Shown here piece by piece: positions 9,106 to 20,964 of a stretch of 32,009 bases of DNA (positions within the stretch are counted from its first letter, which is position 1; every line of letters starts with the position of its first letter). The position numbers and the translations under genes were made by a program. The DNA is from Gamarada debralockiae. Lineage: Eukaryota > Ascomycota > Leotiomycetes > Helotiales > Hyphodiscaceae. The DNA is taken from assembly GCA_002803225.1 (NCBI GenBank), contig NXFV01000113.1:1-32009 (forward strand), in the 5' to 3' direction. Under the pieces are notes generated by a model. That model saw only the letters and a list, made by a program, of their open reading frames with translations, was not told where the DNA came from and did no database searches.

Positions 9106-9998
9106 ATGGACAACGATGCGAGTCCAGCCGAGCCCCGAAAAAGCCGCAAAAGACGAGCACGAATGCTGTTTACCAGAAAGAAGTCAACACCAAAACCTCC
9201 TCAAAGGCCAAAACCTGTTGCTCAAGGCAAGCCCCCCCGGAGGAAACCGAGAATCAATCCGGCCGCTGGCTTCCAAAAAGGCATCGAGGGAGAATTCAAT
9301 CATGGAATACCCACAAAGTCTGCCGCTGTCGTTCAGAACCCTGCCATTGAAGGACTGCGCAGAAGTGAACGCCTGAGAAATAAGGTGGCTGTCATGCCAG
9401 TTGATAACTCATGTGATTCGAGCGATGAGGACGTAGTGGATGAAGAGATGGAGGACGGGAAGATGGAGGATGACGGGAGGGAGGACGACGGCATCATGGA
9501 AGATGATGACGAACAGATTCAGCAGCCTCCGGAAGCAGATTTTGATGGGTTCGCCGTGGAAGCTGCCCAAGCGCTAGAGAACGAAGAGGATATCAAGAGT
9601 GAATATTCGATGAACCTCAACGAGGACATGGATATAGAGAATCTGGGAGGGCGTGGTGACACCGCCGGAGACTAAGTGAAGAAAGAGGTACTCCATGGAG
9701 GCTTGGACAGATGACTAACCTTGATAGAGCAACCGATGATATGTCCACCAAGATGGAAGATCTCTTCAAGATAGGGTTTGGAGGCAACTCTGAGGCTTTG
9801 AGCGAAGGACTGACGGTAGTGCCGAAGGAAGAATATGATAGGATCCTGAATGAGAACCATCAGCTCAGAAGTTATGTGGACAGGTTGGAGGCAGAGAATC
9901 GCCGATCATTCATGAGTTATCTCTGGTCTCTATTTGGTGGGGATATGATAGGGTTGTCAAGATTGGGTGGTTTCATCAGCGAGCATCATTCTTCTTAG
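9106..9998 (+). CDS. putative nuclear protein: basic N-terminus, acidic middle, coiled-coil end
   Basis: The first exon starts at ATG 9106. It encodes a very basic head (residues 1-60, e.g. RKSRKRRARMLFTRKKS, fit to be a nuclear localisation signal), a patch GLRRSERLRNK, then a long Asp/Glu-rich stretch (about 105-180). The first frame stops at TAA 9673-9675. A strong branch site (TGACTAACC) just downstream and an open frame at 9711-9998 point to an intron: donors at 9653 or 9656 and an acceptor at 9729 (AGAG) keep the frame, but none is ideal. The second exon encodes MEDLFKIGFGG, a short coiled coil (EYDRILNENHQLRSYVDRLE) and a hydrophobic MSYLWSLFGGD. I do not recognise the family. Alternatively the protein ends at 9675. 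A role in chromatin binding would be guesswork. Confidence 0.55.
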
Positions 9999-12693
9999 TC
10001 TTTCTTTGGGGTTTTCAGGCTGTTTCGCTGTTAAAAAAGATTACACGTGGACTTTTGGTAAGTTTAGAATTGTATCAACCTCAGAACTGTTGGTGCGAAC
10101 TCCTATTGTGGCGTCTCCGTGACCAATCGCCCATCCTCTCTTTACTTTGCATTCTTTCTCCCTTTGCGAAGTTTCTCATCGCAATTTACTCTCCGCGTCT
10201 CTTGTTCATCTGCGGTGCTTCTTTCCCCAGACTCGAGTATAATATTATTGCCCAATTCTGGTTCGCGAGCATAGACGGTGCCCAACTTAGAGATGATACT
10301 ACAGAGTTCCTCTCCTTGACTTCCTCGAGCGAGATCGTTAGGGAAAGGACCGTCTTGTTTGATTGGAAGGGCCATTCCAATCAACACCAGCAAAAACAGA
10401 GATTCAACGCGGCAAAAGTTGGGCTTGGAGCTTTCCTTCCTATAACCTCGAGCCGGAAAGTCAGATTCAAGAAGCTGCGAACAGGCCGAGAGAGAAAGTA
10501 AAATAACCCGATTCCCGAAATCTTTCCACCCTCTCCACCTACTCACCGCTTGAATACCCGGTTTACGCTTACCACAAGCCACTTACACCGAATTTTGAGT
10601 TTGTATTCGCGGAAGAATAACTTTCCATTCTACCTTCTGTACAGTAATAGAAAGTCTGTTATCCCTCGGCCTTCGCTTTAACTCCACCGAAGCTCCCCCC
10701 TTAAAACAGCAGCACACTGAATGAGACATTGAAATGGACCTAGAACGAGAGGATTGATAAGATAACTTTAATGACTAATGAGGCTGCAGAATATAACTAT
10801 ACTCTTCTAAGAAGCCATTGCGACCACTACATTCTCATTCGTTGCCAATAAATACGTTGCTGACGGATATTGGAGTAACGTACATCACGTGATACCCCTC
10901 TTCCGAACCTCCCCTGAAAACCCCGAGTAGTTCTGGAAAGCTTTGGCGTGTGCCGGTGTGTGCCGGCTTGTGCTCCTGAGCTTGACTACAAGCTTCTCTA
11001 GTTCGAAATACGAAAATACGATGGCTACCAAACCTCATCGAGCAAGTTTCCTCTCTGTAGCAACAAATGTTTCGAACACTCCTATAAATAGTATTAAGCA
11101 CAAACTGGATCGCCAGCTTGCCGTTCGTCCTGAAACTGGGGACCAGGTGCCAAACTGCCATCACTTTCCAAAGAGTGTAAATATAGATTGAGTATGAGAT
11201 GACTGACAGTGATGTTTTGAGGCGTAAAGCTTAAAGCTTAAATTCTTTTGCTTGTGGTTGGTTGGCTACGAGTGCATCGGTTTGCTTGTCAGGGGTTAGG
11301 AGGGTGGCCAAGCTACCTACCCACAAGAATAGTCTATGACGTTTAACTTCATTAGTGCACGGGTTTTTGAAGATCCGAATCGAGAAAGGATGGTAACACG
11401 AGAAGGAAGTATAATTCCGTGGTACGAGTAGTCCACAATATGTTGGTAGAACAAGACCTTTGAGGAGCGAATATCGGCATCTGATGACTGAGCTGGAGAT
11501 AAATCGGTAGTCGGCTCGGGGAGACGCGCAAGCCATCGTCTAACCTTTCCGATACTCGTAGTCAGCACAACTCCCTCTCACGATGATCAGTTTTTTTCCC
11601 GTCTGTCAGATCTAATATTGAGATTATTGCCTCAAATCTAGGCTTGCAGGAAAGGGCTCTGCATATTGGAGGATTGTAATGTTGCGATCCTCTCCTTTTG
11701 AGGTTTTATCGCACAAGATCTGGGAGATGTGAGCTCATGGTTGGCTTGGGGTCGCGGTCTGTTTCGAACAAACTTGATACGCTAGACCACAAGCTTTCAT
11801 GGAGGAAATAGAGTGCATGGGGAGGAAGGACGGATCATGGGTAGACTGAGCTTATTTTGACCTTGAAATCCGAGGCTGTCCAATAGGAGAGAGTGCATTA
11901 GTGAGCAGCCAAGCTTGTGTCGTTGGATATCTGGAAAACTAGGACAGATGAGGTGAAGTGGCTGGCTGTGTGTAAGGGGATTGAAAGAAAATCGGGGTAT
12001 GAAAAGTTGTGAAGAAATTGGAAAGGCGCTTTGATGGAGCAAACGCAGGATAGTCAGGAAAACTCCCCATCTGAGCAGCTTTTGCTGGACTCTCTTGTGG
12101 GTCTAATCGCCGACCTCCTGTCTTAACTGACAAAAGTATTTCTTATATGGATCCGTTACTGCCGTAATCAAGTCTCGCTGTACTTATATTTTGTTGTTGA
12201 TAAAAGGAAGAACTACTGCACCATAATCCGCATCTCAGCTCCAAAGATCAGCCTCTAAAGCCAAAGCATAGACGTTGCCAAGAATCTGCCCCGGAACCAA
12301 AAAGGATCTCACCCCGCCGACTTCAGAAATTGCCAAGAGAATTGCGCGTCGCAGAAACAAGCTCTTCTTTTAAAATAACTCGCAGCCCCCGTAGTTCTTC
12401 GACTTTTCCTACTCTGTAAGTCGGTTCGAAAGACTTCACTGGACGTCGACCCGTGCAAATATCCGAGTCCTGTTGCTCTAGTTCAAAGAGGAGTCGTCAA
12501 CGCCAAGGATCTATTTCGATAATCGCCGCAAGGAAGGTTACTTTATTTTGACCGCACGTGGGTGGGCCCCTTATCTGTTCGCTCACGACACAACTTGAAC
12601 CTCCTCGCTGTCGTCGATTGCATATCAATTGCGCATTGTTTTGATATTCGCAAAAGTTATTCCGGCGAGCCACAACTCACATTACCCGTCAGC
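9999..12693. other. 2.7-kb gene-free region upstream of the bZIP gene
   Basis: No convincing coding frame. The frames at 10055-10501 and 10142-10582 overlap on opposite strands, and neither resembles protein. A TCACGTGA octamer lies at 10885-10892, and AAAGCTTAAAGCTTAAA, a short direct repeat, near 11225-11241. Long upstream regions are common for regulated fungal transcription factors, so this may hold a long promoter, a leader or a non-coding transcript. None of these is visible directly. Confidence 0.4.
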
Positions 12694-13799
12694 ATGTCTA
12701 CCGCTTCGGTAAGCTTTCAATCAGCCCCCTCTATTCGTTCTGCCAACCCAAATATTCCCCATTGCCAAGATCTCAGGCTTTCGACCTTCTTGGCGCCGTA
12801 CTCCTTTACTATGAACAATGTTGATCTATCATCTATCTAACAATGTCTAAGGAAAAAGCAAACCTTGCGCGCATTCGCGACAACCAAAGACGTTCTCGCG
12901 CCCGTCGGAAAGAGTACCTTCAAGAACTCGAAGCGCGACTGCGACAATGCGAACTTCAGGGAATCGAGGCATCAGCCGAAATCCAGATGGCGGCGAGGAG
13001 GGTGGCAGACGAGAACAAAAAGCTGCGGGGACTGTTGGCGCAACATGGAATTGGAGATGATAACGTCGAGGCATACCTGCAGTCATCACCCACGACGGAT
13101 TCTGTGATGCCGAGTCAATATGGAAGCACGAGTACTGCCGTCCAGATTCTAGAACAATTACTTCAGGCGCGGAAGCCATGTTGTTCAGAGGGAAATACCG
13201 GGGCGCCAACGAACTCAGGGGTGGGAGCAGCGGGCAGTCGAGAAAGTTCTACCAGCCAGAGTACCGTGCAATCACTATGGGATCCCAGTCATGCCCCAAG
13301 ACGTACGATACAGCCAACGGGCAAGGCAGCATCATCAGCATATCAATTCATGACACCTAGCAGCAGTGGGAGTCGAGCAAGCAACGCAAGCCGTGGCCAC
13401 GCCTCAAACCAAAGTGTCATGCATTATCAGAGATTAACGCCTGTATCATTACCACGAAACCAGAGCCCAGCTTCGAATCACGCAAGACATAACCACCAAA
13501 TGTTCGATTTTGAGTCTCAACTATCACTCTCAAACGCCTACAACAGTCGCTCATCGACCGCTCAACAACATCCGCACAGCATGCCTCAAAGATCCTCTGT
13601 CTATATACCGACAACCACGAGCAACACGAATGTCAACAGTTGCGTGTTTGCGACGGATATAATTACGACTATGGCTGGAGGGGATCCGGCTGCAGTGAGA
13701 GCGGACCTTGGATGTATGCCAGATATGGACTGCGAGGTTGACAACCAATTGGTATTCAATGTTATGGATCGGTACACAGAGCAAGGTGTTGGGATATAA
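12694..13799 (+). CDS. bZIP transcription factor
   Basis: A fungal bZIP DNA-binding factor, expected in the nucleus as a dimer. The basic region (NLARIRDNQRRSRARRKEY) leads into a leucine-zipper helix (LQELEARLRQCELQGIEA and on to ENKKLRGLL), all within the first 80 or so residues. The remainder is Ser/Thr/Gln-rich and low in complexity, except for a conserved-looking C-terminus (CMPDMDCEVDN, VMDRYTEQG). The preferred model starts at ATG 12694, encodes MSTAS, splices an intron at 12709-12851 (GTAAGC donor, ATCTAACA branch, TCTAAG acceptor) and enters EKANLAR in frame, giving 320 residues. A second ATG at 12843 lies inside that intron just before its acceptor and gives MSKEKANLAR (318 residues) if the intron is retained. 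The two products differ only at the extreme N-terminus. Which bZIP subfamily it belongs to is not certain. Confidence 0.88.
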
Positions 13800-14535
13800 C
13801 ACTATGATATATACATAAACTCTTTATGTACAAACTTCTAAGGGGAGCGACCCGATCGGATTTCCTGGCAGCAAGTGTTAAGGATCCCAAGTGTGGCTGA
13901 TAGAAAGAGGCGACGATGTTCCGAGTTTGATTTCGCACCATTACGACCATTTTCGTTTCTGGCGTTAGCGGCTATCTAAAGCATTTTGGAGGTACAGGTG
14001 GCGTTTTGAAACGTTCAAATACGTTCAGGTCTTTGATATCATTCTTTTAATTTTCAGCCACACGTTGCACTTTGCAGCATGTATTAGCATTGCCGGGTGC
14101 GGACGTCGAAGCAGGCACGTCCCCAATGCTTTTACCATCAAGTAGATGAAATGAAAGCAAGATGTATGACCAAATATTGTTGCTATAGCTGTGATCAACC
14201 TGTGCTCTTTGTTCATTAGGTGTGGACAAAGGCTTGAGCGAAAGCGCCATTGTTTTTTCGACTTAAAAAGATATTGCCGGTTGCGATAAAATGTCCGTGG
14301 AGTATTCCTCGCAAACTTCCTTTGATTCTTCAACAATAAACAAACGAGTCTAGACTCGACACCCCTCTGTTACCTATGGAGCTTCAAACGACAATTCTCT
14401 CTACCGGCGACTTTCGTCTTTCCTTTCGTCCTGAAGATCATCAGCATCACTAACGTGCGACACCTCTCAGTTTCATCGGAGTCACAACTGACAATTTTTA
14501 TTTCCATACTCGTTTCCCCCCTAACCGTGCGCATC
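13800..14535. other. gene-free stretch
   Basis: Contains the presumed bZIP 3' untranslated region and the promoter of the next plus-strand locus. The minus-strand frames at about 14025-14336 have no recognisable features and overlap each other. No RNA gene or repeat is seen. Confidence 0.45.
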
Positions 14536-17500
14536 ATGGCGTCAGAAGGCGACACTACCAGGCCGCCTTCGACATGGAAAGATCTGCTTCAACCTGACCG
14601 CTACGACACCACAACATGGGACTTCACGCCCTTCTTGGAGGCGCCAGCCGCCCAAAAAAATTCCCGAGAAGATGGCAAAGCCCATTTCCTCAACATATCC
14701 AAGACCAAGATCCTCTCTCCTCTCGCCAAGAATCTCTCCTCTCGCCAAATCATGGATATCAAAGAGTACCTTGTAGGCAAAGACGGCGATAGCGGGTGTG
14801 GATGCCATGGAAAGAATCTCTGGCTGAGCTGGAAGAGGGCCTGGGATATCTGGAACAATTACTATATTGAGGGACGGGTGAATCCGGTGTGTGGGTGCGA
14901 GAGGAGTGGGAGAGGAGGGAGTTGGCGCAGAAAGAGTGGGTTGAGGGACGGGATGAGAGGCGGAAGAGAAAGCAGGCGAAAGCTGCCGCCGCCGGTGAAC
15001 ATCCGCCAGCTGATCCTGAGAATGAATCGTTTCTACCTGGGGACCAAGTTCCAAACCCAAGCTGCCTCGTGAGAAGGGCTACGCCATTCCGAAGAACCTT
15101 GGGAACGACAGTACCGTCTCGGGATGGGCTATTGGGGATCATTATACCCGTTTCGCTGAATGGGACCCCGAGAAGCCTAACACAGCCTGTGGAAGTCATT
15201 TAAGATGATAAGTGGCTCAAAATTGTGACTGAGTCAATAGAGGAAACGTCAACGTATCGTATACATGGGTGTTGGTGAACAAGAACGCATCCGACTACGG
15301 GTCAGAGAAGGCGAAGTCCTTACCTTCGCCACCGACAAAGACTGAGCTGACAAAGACACAAACCACTACGACTCCTCCTCCTAAAGTTGCTCCCACGACC
15401 TGGGGCTGAGCATCATACTCATGTCGAAGACGAAAAGGAAGAGGGCAACGATGATGTGGAAATGCTTGACCTTCCGGACGACTGCTTACAAGAAGAAATC
15501 ATCGACGACTACGAGTCTGATTCAGACTCCGAACTACCTCTTAAATGCACCACGAACGATGATGGCTCAAGCGGTGGGTGGTGGCCGCTCAAAGAAATAG
15601 CAGAATACCGCGAGCCGGAGGAGGATAAACATGACGGTAACGTATGGGTCGATGTCGTGGCAAACACTATTTGGAGGCCTCGATGCGTGGGAGAGAAGAC
15701 ACTGAAGATTGCATTGGATGAGGATATTGAGGATTTTTGCAAGGACACTGAGTTCAAGGCTGATGAGGGTGTTGATTGTGGGAGGAGTCCATTTCCAGAC
15801 CTCAGGCCAGTCACCCAGTATGTCCGTACACCAGAAAACGCTTTCAGGAAGAAGAAAGGCCTGGGATGGAGTCACGGGGACTCTCTTTAACATGCCGACC
15901 CAGCCCCTGGATCCATGTCCGAGATCAAGGATGAAAAAAAGCAGCGAATCGAGGACATGTACTCTGATCCCATTCGCGACAATCCGCATGGCAAGCCCTT
16001 CCCTCTCGACTTCCGTCATATTTTGAAGGTTGCACCAGAGTTAGAAAAGCCGAGAGATATATGTGACGAAGGCGAGGAAATGGTCCGCGTCCCAACTCTG
16101 TACCCTCAAAAGGAATACAGAGATATGAAGTTCGACGACCCATGGTGGGCGACTAATAGCCAGAGACTAGCCCGAGACGCCCCACCTCGCCGCCATCCAC
16201 CATGCAAAGACGAGGAAATCAGCGGAGAGACCATCCCGCTCGATGACCAGCTGTGGAGGGAGGAAGTTGACCGAGATCTTCAACACGATGCGGGCTATTT
16301 CGTCACTAATCTGCGCAGTGGAACGCTTATCATCAACGGTATGGAGTTAGGAAGGGCGATGTAGCTGGTCCGCTTCCGGAGTTTGCTGTCATTGAGTGTC
16401 CAGGTGGTCAGATTGCGCCTTAGTGTGGCGTCGGTGGGAGACACTATGGGCATGGCATGGAAGATGTTGATCATTCCGCCAAATGGGATACCCTGCGCCA
16501 GCACGACAGCGGCTGGGAACACGTCACTATGACGGCCGGGGAGGCGTGGGATGCTAAGATTGGAGATCGGAAGGAGAGGGACAAGACTGGTGAGAATGAG
16601 GACGATGATGAGGAATGGGAATGATGGAAAGTGGCTAAGAAAGTAGGTATGTCTTAATTTCCTCTATTACGATCTGCATACTCAGAACTAACTCTTGTTA
16701 GTTATAGATCCGCGGTCCAACGACTAAGATGAAGAATCACACCAGCCTGGACACTATGACCCCATCACCAGATTTACCAATGACATCGACAAGCTCAAAT
16801 GGCTGTGCATTCGAAACGTGGAGAAGAAAAGAATGCTTGCTGTAAATGCACAAGCTTCCTCGCTGATCTATCCCGAGGACAGCTTTTTCTGGCCAGGGAC
16901 TGCACCCAAGGTAAACTCTCGCACGAGCTCCCTAGAACCGAGAAATATCGCAGGTGGGAAGTTGCCAAAGATATTCAATTAGCCCGCCAGGCGGCTGTAA
17001 ATGCAAAGGTGGAGGAAGAGAAGGCCAAGCGACACATGAAGGAGAGGGAGAAAGAGAAGCGAAAAGCTGAGGAGGACTTGCAGTTTGCTTGAAAATGGAG
17101 AAAGATAGCCAACCAAATGTGGCAAGATGCAAGGGACAAGGCAGAGAATGAACACAAGGATGCAGGGCATGAGAAGAACGCGGAAAAGCTGACCAAGATG
17201 ATGAAGGCAAGCAGCTGGAAGAAGCTGCTATACTTGCCAGTTTACGGAAAGAGGGTCTTAGCGACGAAGCGATTGTGGAGGCGATTGTGGAGTGGAAGAC
17301 GAATGCGGAAGACAAACTGGAAAGGGAACGTGTGGCATTGAATAAACGCCACAGTGATTTAGGACTGCCTGAGAATTCCCCCGCAGTGGTAATCGATTTA
17401 GATGCTATCACGGCGGCAAATGCAGCAGCTAGGAAGGATGCGAAGAGAAGAAACGAGGAGAAGAGGGCACGAGACGCGGCCACGCACGCTCAAAACTTGC

Positions 17501-18427
17501 AAAACAAGCAAGCGCTAAGGGCACAACGAGACGTCGCGGACAAAAACGCAGGGAAAACGCGGCTGCGTTTGCTGATTCTGTTCAAGTCAAACTGGCTGCT
17601 CTCGGCAAACGGTATTACGCTTTGCTAGAAGACCCTGCTAAAGTTCGTGCTGCCCAAGCATACATTGATTGACATGACCTCCCCAAGTCTAAAGCAGAGA
17701 AGGATTCATACACAGCTTGGATGAAGAGCTTGACGCCCAGTCAAGCTACGGATCAACAGAAGATATTCTGTGATGCCACTCACACTCTTGTGAAGGCGAA
17801 AAATGAGAAGGCAAAAGCAGAGAAAGCTATGACTACCACTACCACGACAATGAAACCACCTCAAACTGCACCTTCCATAACAACTAGAGCTCCACCTACC
17901 AAGCCAGTCCTAAAGCCAGAGCCAACAGACGCGAAGACAACTCCTATGTACCCAAGTACAGTCGACCCCGATCTCCAGGGCATCGTCGAGAATAAAGACA
18001 AATGGGAGCCGGAGTTTCAGCAGGCTATAATGCTGAGTCAACAGTCCTTTGATAAGCACAGTCGCGAGTCACAGAGCTGACTCGTTAGGAATGTCGGTTG
18101 AGGACTACGTAGCAATCAATGGCTTCACTTCTGTGGATGGTTACATCGCACATCAGTTGGACTTGGCGACGCCGGGCTTGAAATCCGGTCCCGATCCCGA
18201 TACTAAAAAGGACAAACACAAAGTGGACGAATTTCAGTTTAAGGCGTATCAAAATGAACTCAAAGACGCTTTCAGAAACGGAATACTTGCAAGGGCGAGA
18301 AGAGGTGGGATGACAGACCAATGGACGAGCACTAGGAACAGAGCCTATCAGAGCCTTAAATGATTGGGTAGACAAGCTGTTAGTGGTCGCGAATCTCAAA
18401 GGATATGGTCCCATCGAGGAAGCCTAA
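14536..18427 (+). pseudogene. large broken fungal gene of unknown function (possibly two neighbours)
   Basis: Protein-like sequence can be followed for 3.9 kb, jumping between all three plus frames. It starts at ATG 14536 (MASEGDTTRPP...) with a Trp-rich N-terminal region containing CGC motifs (DSGCGCHGK, NPVCGCE). The next recognisable pieces are AEWDPEKPNTACGSH near 15160, an acidic tract (15440-15560), DGYFVT-like globular pieces to 16360 and SGWEHVTMTAGEAWD near 16510. After a textbook intron at 16647-16701 (GTATGT, CTAAC, TTAG) come YPEDSFFWPGTAP, long Lys/Glu/Ala coiled coil (17000-17560), a Thr/Pro linker and a final conserved-looking block (SVEDYVAINGF...), ending at TAA 18425-18427. 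In-frame stops lie at 16421, 16622, 16725, 17090 and 17670, and there are at least six frame changes. Some may be undetected introns or a gene boundary (16624 is one candidate). I do not recognise any domain. An intact version would exceed 1,100 residues. Confidence 0.6.
16647..16701 (+). other. spliceosomal intron inside the broken gene
   Basis: GTATGT donor, GAACTAACT branch site and TTGTTAG acceptor enclose 55 nt. The quality of the signals shows that this locus was once an expressed, spliced gene and is not random sequence. Confidence 0.75.
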
Positions 18428-19000
18428 GGAGTGTACCAAGGAAGAAAATGACTACTATGACGCGATCTGGTGGCGTGGTGCGACAGACTTTCCGCGGCGC
18501 AGGATTTCGAGAACAGGATTGAGTCTCCAGACAGAGGAGGCTGTACCACGGCAATAAATTGGAATGGCAAAAGATACTTTGTCATTTAATTCTCTGTTTG
18601 TATTTGGAAGAGTTTGGGGATTTGTGCTAAGGTTTCTCGTTGTTTGCTTGTCTTTTGGAAGTTTTTTGGATGTCTGTTTTCTTGATGGATGAATTAGCTG
18701 AGAAATGAGGCCATATTTCTAGCGTCAATTATCTTAAAAATGAAGTGGAAGACGCTACAATTACATGCAGCTTGCAATAAACATTGACCAAGTCTTCGGA
18801 TCACGCACTACCTTCACATCATGGACATCCAACTAGGCGTCCCTCGCAAAGCATGTGCAAACTCTGCATTTTCTTCATGATATAGTACATTCTCTATCGT
18901 GATCCCATAACGCCATATGTACTTTGCCAACCTTGCAAAAAGCTATTCCATTCGTCTCATCCCCAGATATGCTCGTCGAAATCATCTCATCGCATCATGA
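18428..19000. other. convergent 3' intergenic region
   Basis: Lies between the end of the broken plus-strand gene and the stop of the minus-strand phosphatase, so it should hold both 3' ends. It is T-rich around 18590-18690 (repeated TTTGGAAG and TTTTCTTG-like words). No gene is seen. Confidence 0.5.
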
Positions 19001-20415
19001 TCACAAGAAGTAATCGGCAACCGGTTTCTTGGCCGGCATACCTCTTGAGTCCTGTGGGGCCGCTTGGAAGACTCTATATCTCCTCGCAGGTCCACTTAAG
19101 AGCAAACGCTCCTTCTCCTTCATGATTCCTCCATCGCTCCTACCCACATCGCCGTTGCTCCGCGAAATAATCCCATCGCCGCTTCCGTCCTCGCCTAATT
19201 CGAGAATCGCTGCTACGTTTCCGCATCTGTAGCAGTAATTTGGTGCTGACCAGACGGTTACAATGCTGTTGTCGAACATTTCCTTGAATCCCTCCATGAC
19301 CAATTGATGTGCTCGTGCGATCAAGGATAAGTCATTGGCGTGGTTGAATACTTTGACGATATCTGCACCAAAAAGGAAGCCTGCTCCGCGGGGAGACAGA
19401 CCCCAGCCATCGATCTCATCAGGATCAGACCAGAGAAGATCACACATAGCTCCTTCGTGAGGTACTTCTTGCTTGCGATCTAGCAGTCGGATTTTGTCTA
19501 CTGTGTCGATCAGAGGTGACAGACCTCCATGTACGCAGAGTACCGCCGCACTTGAATTTCCTGTTGTCCCAGTACTATATCCCGACGCCCCTGAGCCTGG
19601 AGCTCCTGTCTTTGCTGGTGTACTCGACCCCCCTTTCGTTTGGGTACCAGCGTTGCTCTTTCTTCGAGGAAATCTGCTCACCACACCGCCATCGTTGCCC
19701 AATACTTCGATCTCTATATCGCTATATTCTTCTTGTGTGGAGTTCAGACTATTCGGTTGGGTGGAAGGTTGCTTGGAAGGTTGCAGCGAGCTGGATGCAC
19801 CAAGAACGATCGCTCCCAGGGCCAGATAATCGAAGACTTCACAGCAATATCGCCAAACATTCGCACTGCCATATTTCCGTAAACACTCATCATAGAAGCC
19901 GTAAACAGTTGTAATTTGTCTGGATTCGTGGTTTCCTCTGATCAGTGTCATTCGGTCGGGATACCGTACTTTGAGGCACAGGAGAAGGAGGAATGATTCG
20001 AGAGAGTAGAAGCCGCGGTCAACAAAGTCACCTGGGGGAGTCAGCAATACGTTACAAGGCTCCCTGTTGCTGTATGCATACCCATGAAGAGGTAGTTTGT
20101 GTCTGGTACATCCCCACCAACCCGGAATAGCTCCATCAAGTCATGAAACTGCCCATGAATATCACCGCATATCTGCAAGGTTCCCAGTCAGCGCAAATCC
20201 CCAAACGAGGCAGTTAAATCCCTACCGTCACCGGCGCTGTCACGGTTACCACATTGCCCTCCTCGATCAACAGTTCCCTCGCCTTATGACATAGCTCTCG
20301 CACTTGTGCTTCGGGGATCGGTCGACAAGCTCGTAGCTGCGCAATGGCTCTATGGGAATTTATTAGCAGAGGTTCGTCGGTTTGCTTGGGACGCAGACTT
20401 GTCCAAATCGCTCAT
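19001..20415 (-). CDS. ppg1: Ppg1-type serine/threonine protein phosphatase (PP2A-like catalytic subunit)
   Basis: A PPP-family metallophosphatase of the Ppg1 type; yeast Ppg1 acts in glycogen control and as catalytic subunit of the Far complex. Four exons join cleanly: 20415-20399, 20349-20226, 20172-20082 and 20031-19001, with introns of 49, 53 and 50 nt, for 420 residues. The N-terminus [19 protein letters not shown] fits the PP2A/Ppg1 class. Catalytic signatures are GDIHGQ (50-55), GDFVDRG (78-84), RGNHE (109-113) and VHGGLSP (about 244-250). The region between AIVLG and VLCVHGG carries an insert of about 85 residues rich in Ser/Thr/Gly/Pro, absent from PP2A. After YCYRCGN comes a Gly/Ser-rich tail ending DYFL, like the PP2A carboxyl terminus that is a methylation and regulation site. 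The gene looks intact. The first exon is only 17 nt, so automatic annotation may miss the start. Confidence 0.93.
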
Positions 20416-20964
20416 CTTGAATGCCCCTAGTCCCAGACTCCCACGAGTGCGCGGGTCCTGGCTGGTCTGCGTATCACTCTTCTAAGCTCCTCTCACAACT
20501 CTATTTTTAGGCTGAACTCTCTGAAAAGCTCCAGGCGCAAAGTTGTGTGGCGTATATAGTTATAAAAAAAGGTTCGCGGGAACGTCGGTGATCCAGGCCC
20601 AGAGAATGGGCTTCTAGAAGACCTTTGGAATCCAGGAGAAGTTTGGATATTGTCAAGAGCACACCTACCCAATGTGTCTTCCTTGTCACTTTCTTGTTGT
20701 CGATATCGCTGTTGGTAATATTTCCCCGGCCTTGGAGATAACCGCGGCAGATCTTTCGCTAAAGGAGACTAGCGCGATTAGATTTCCGTCAAGCTGGAGC
20801 TTCAAACTCATTTTCGAACTCAAGTCAATGTCTTTCCCTCTGCAACGCGTGCAATAATAGGTAACTGTTCAATTACTCCAGAAAATATATCATCATTCAG
20901 CATTCTAACAACTTCCAGCACCAATCCCCTCATTTAAGGTCTCCCCGACCACCCCACTGCCATC
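20416..20964. other. divergent intergenic region
   Basis: Separates the phosphatase (minus) from the small membrane protein (plus) and must carry both promoters. Short frames on each strand (about 60 codons) show no protein features. Confidence 0.5.

Noticed and set aside
10055..10582. Overlapping frames of about 147 codons on both strands
   Set aside because: Neither has protein-like composition or a good ATG context, and they contradict each other.
16932..17483. 183-codon minus-strand frame rich in Ser and Ala
   Set aside because: Antisense shadow of the Lys/Glu/Ala coiled coil of the broken plus-strand gene.
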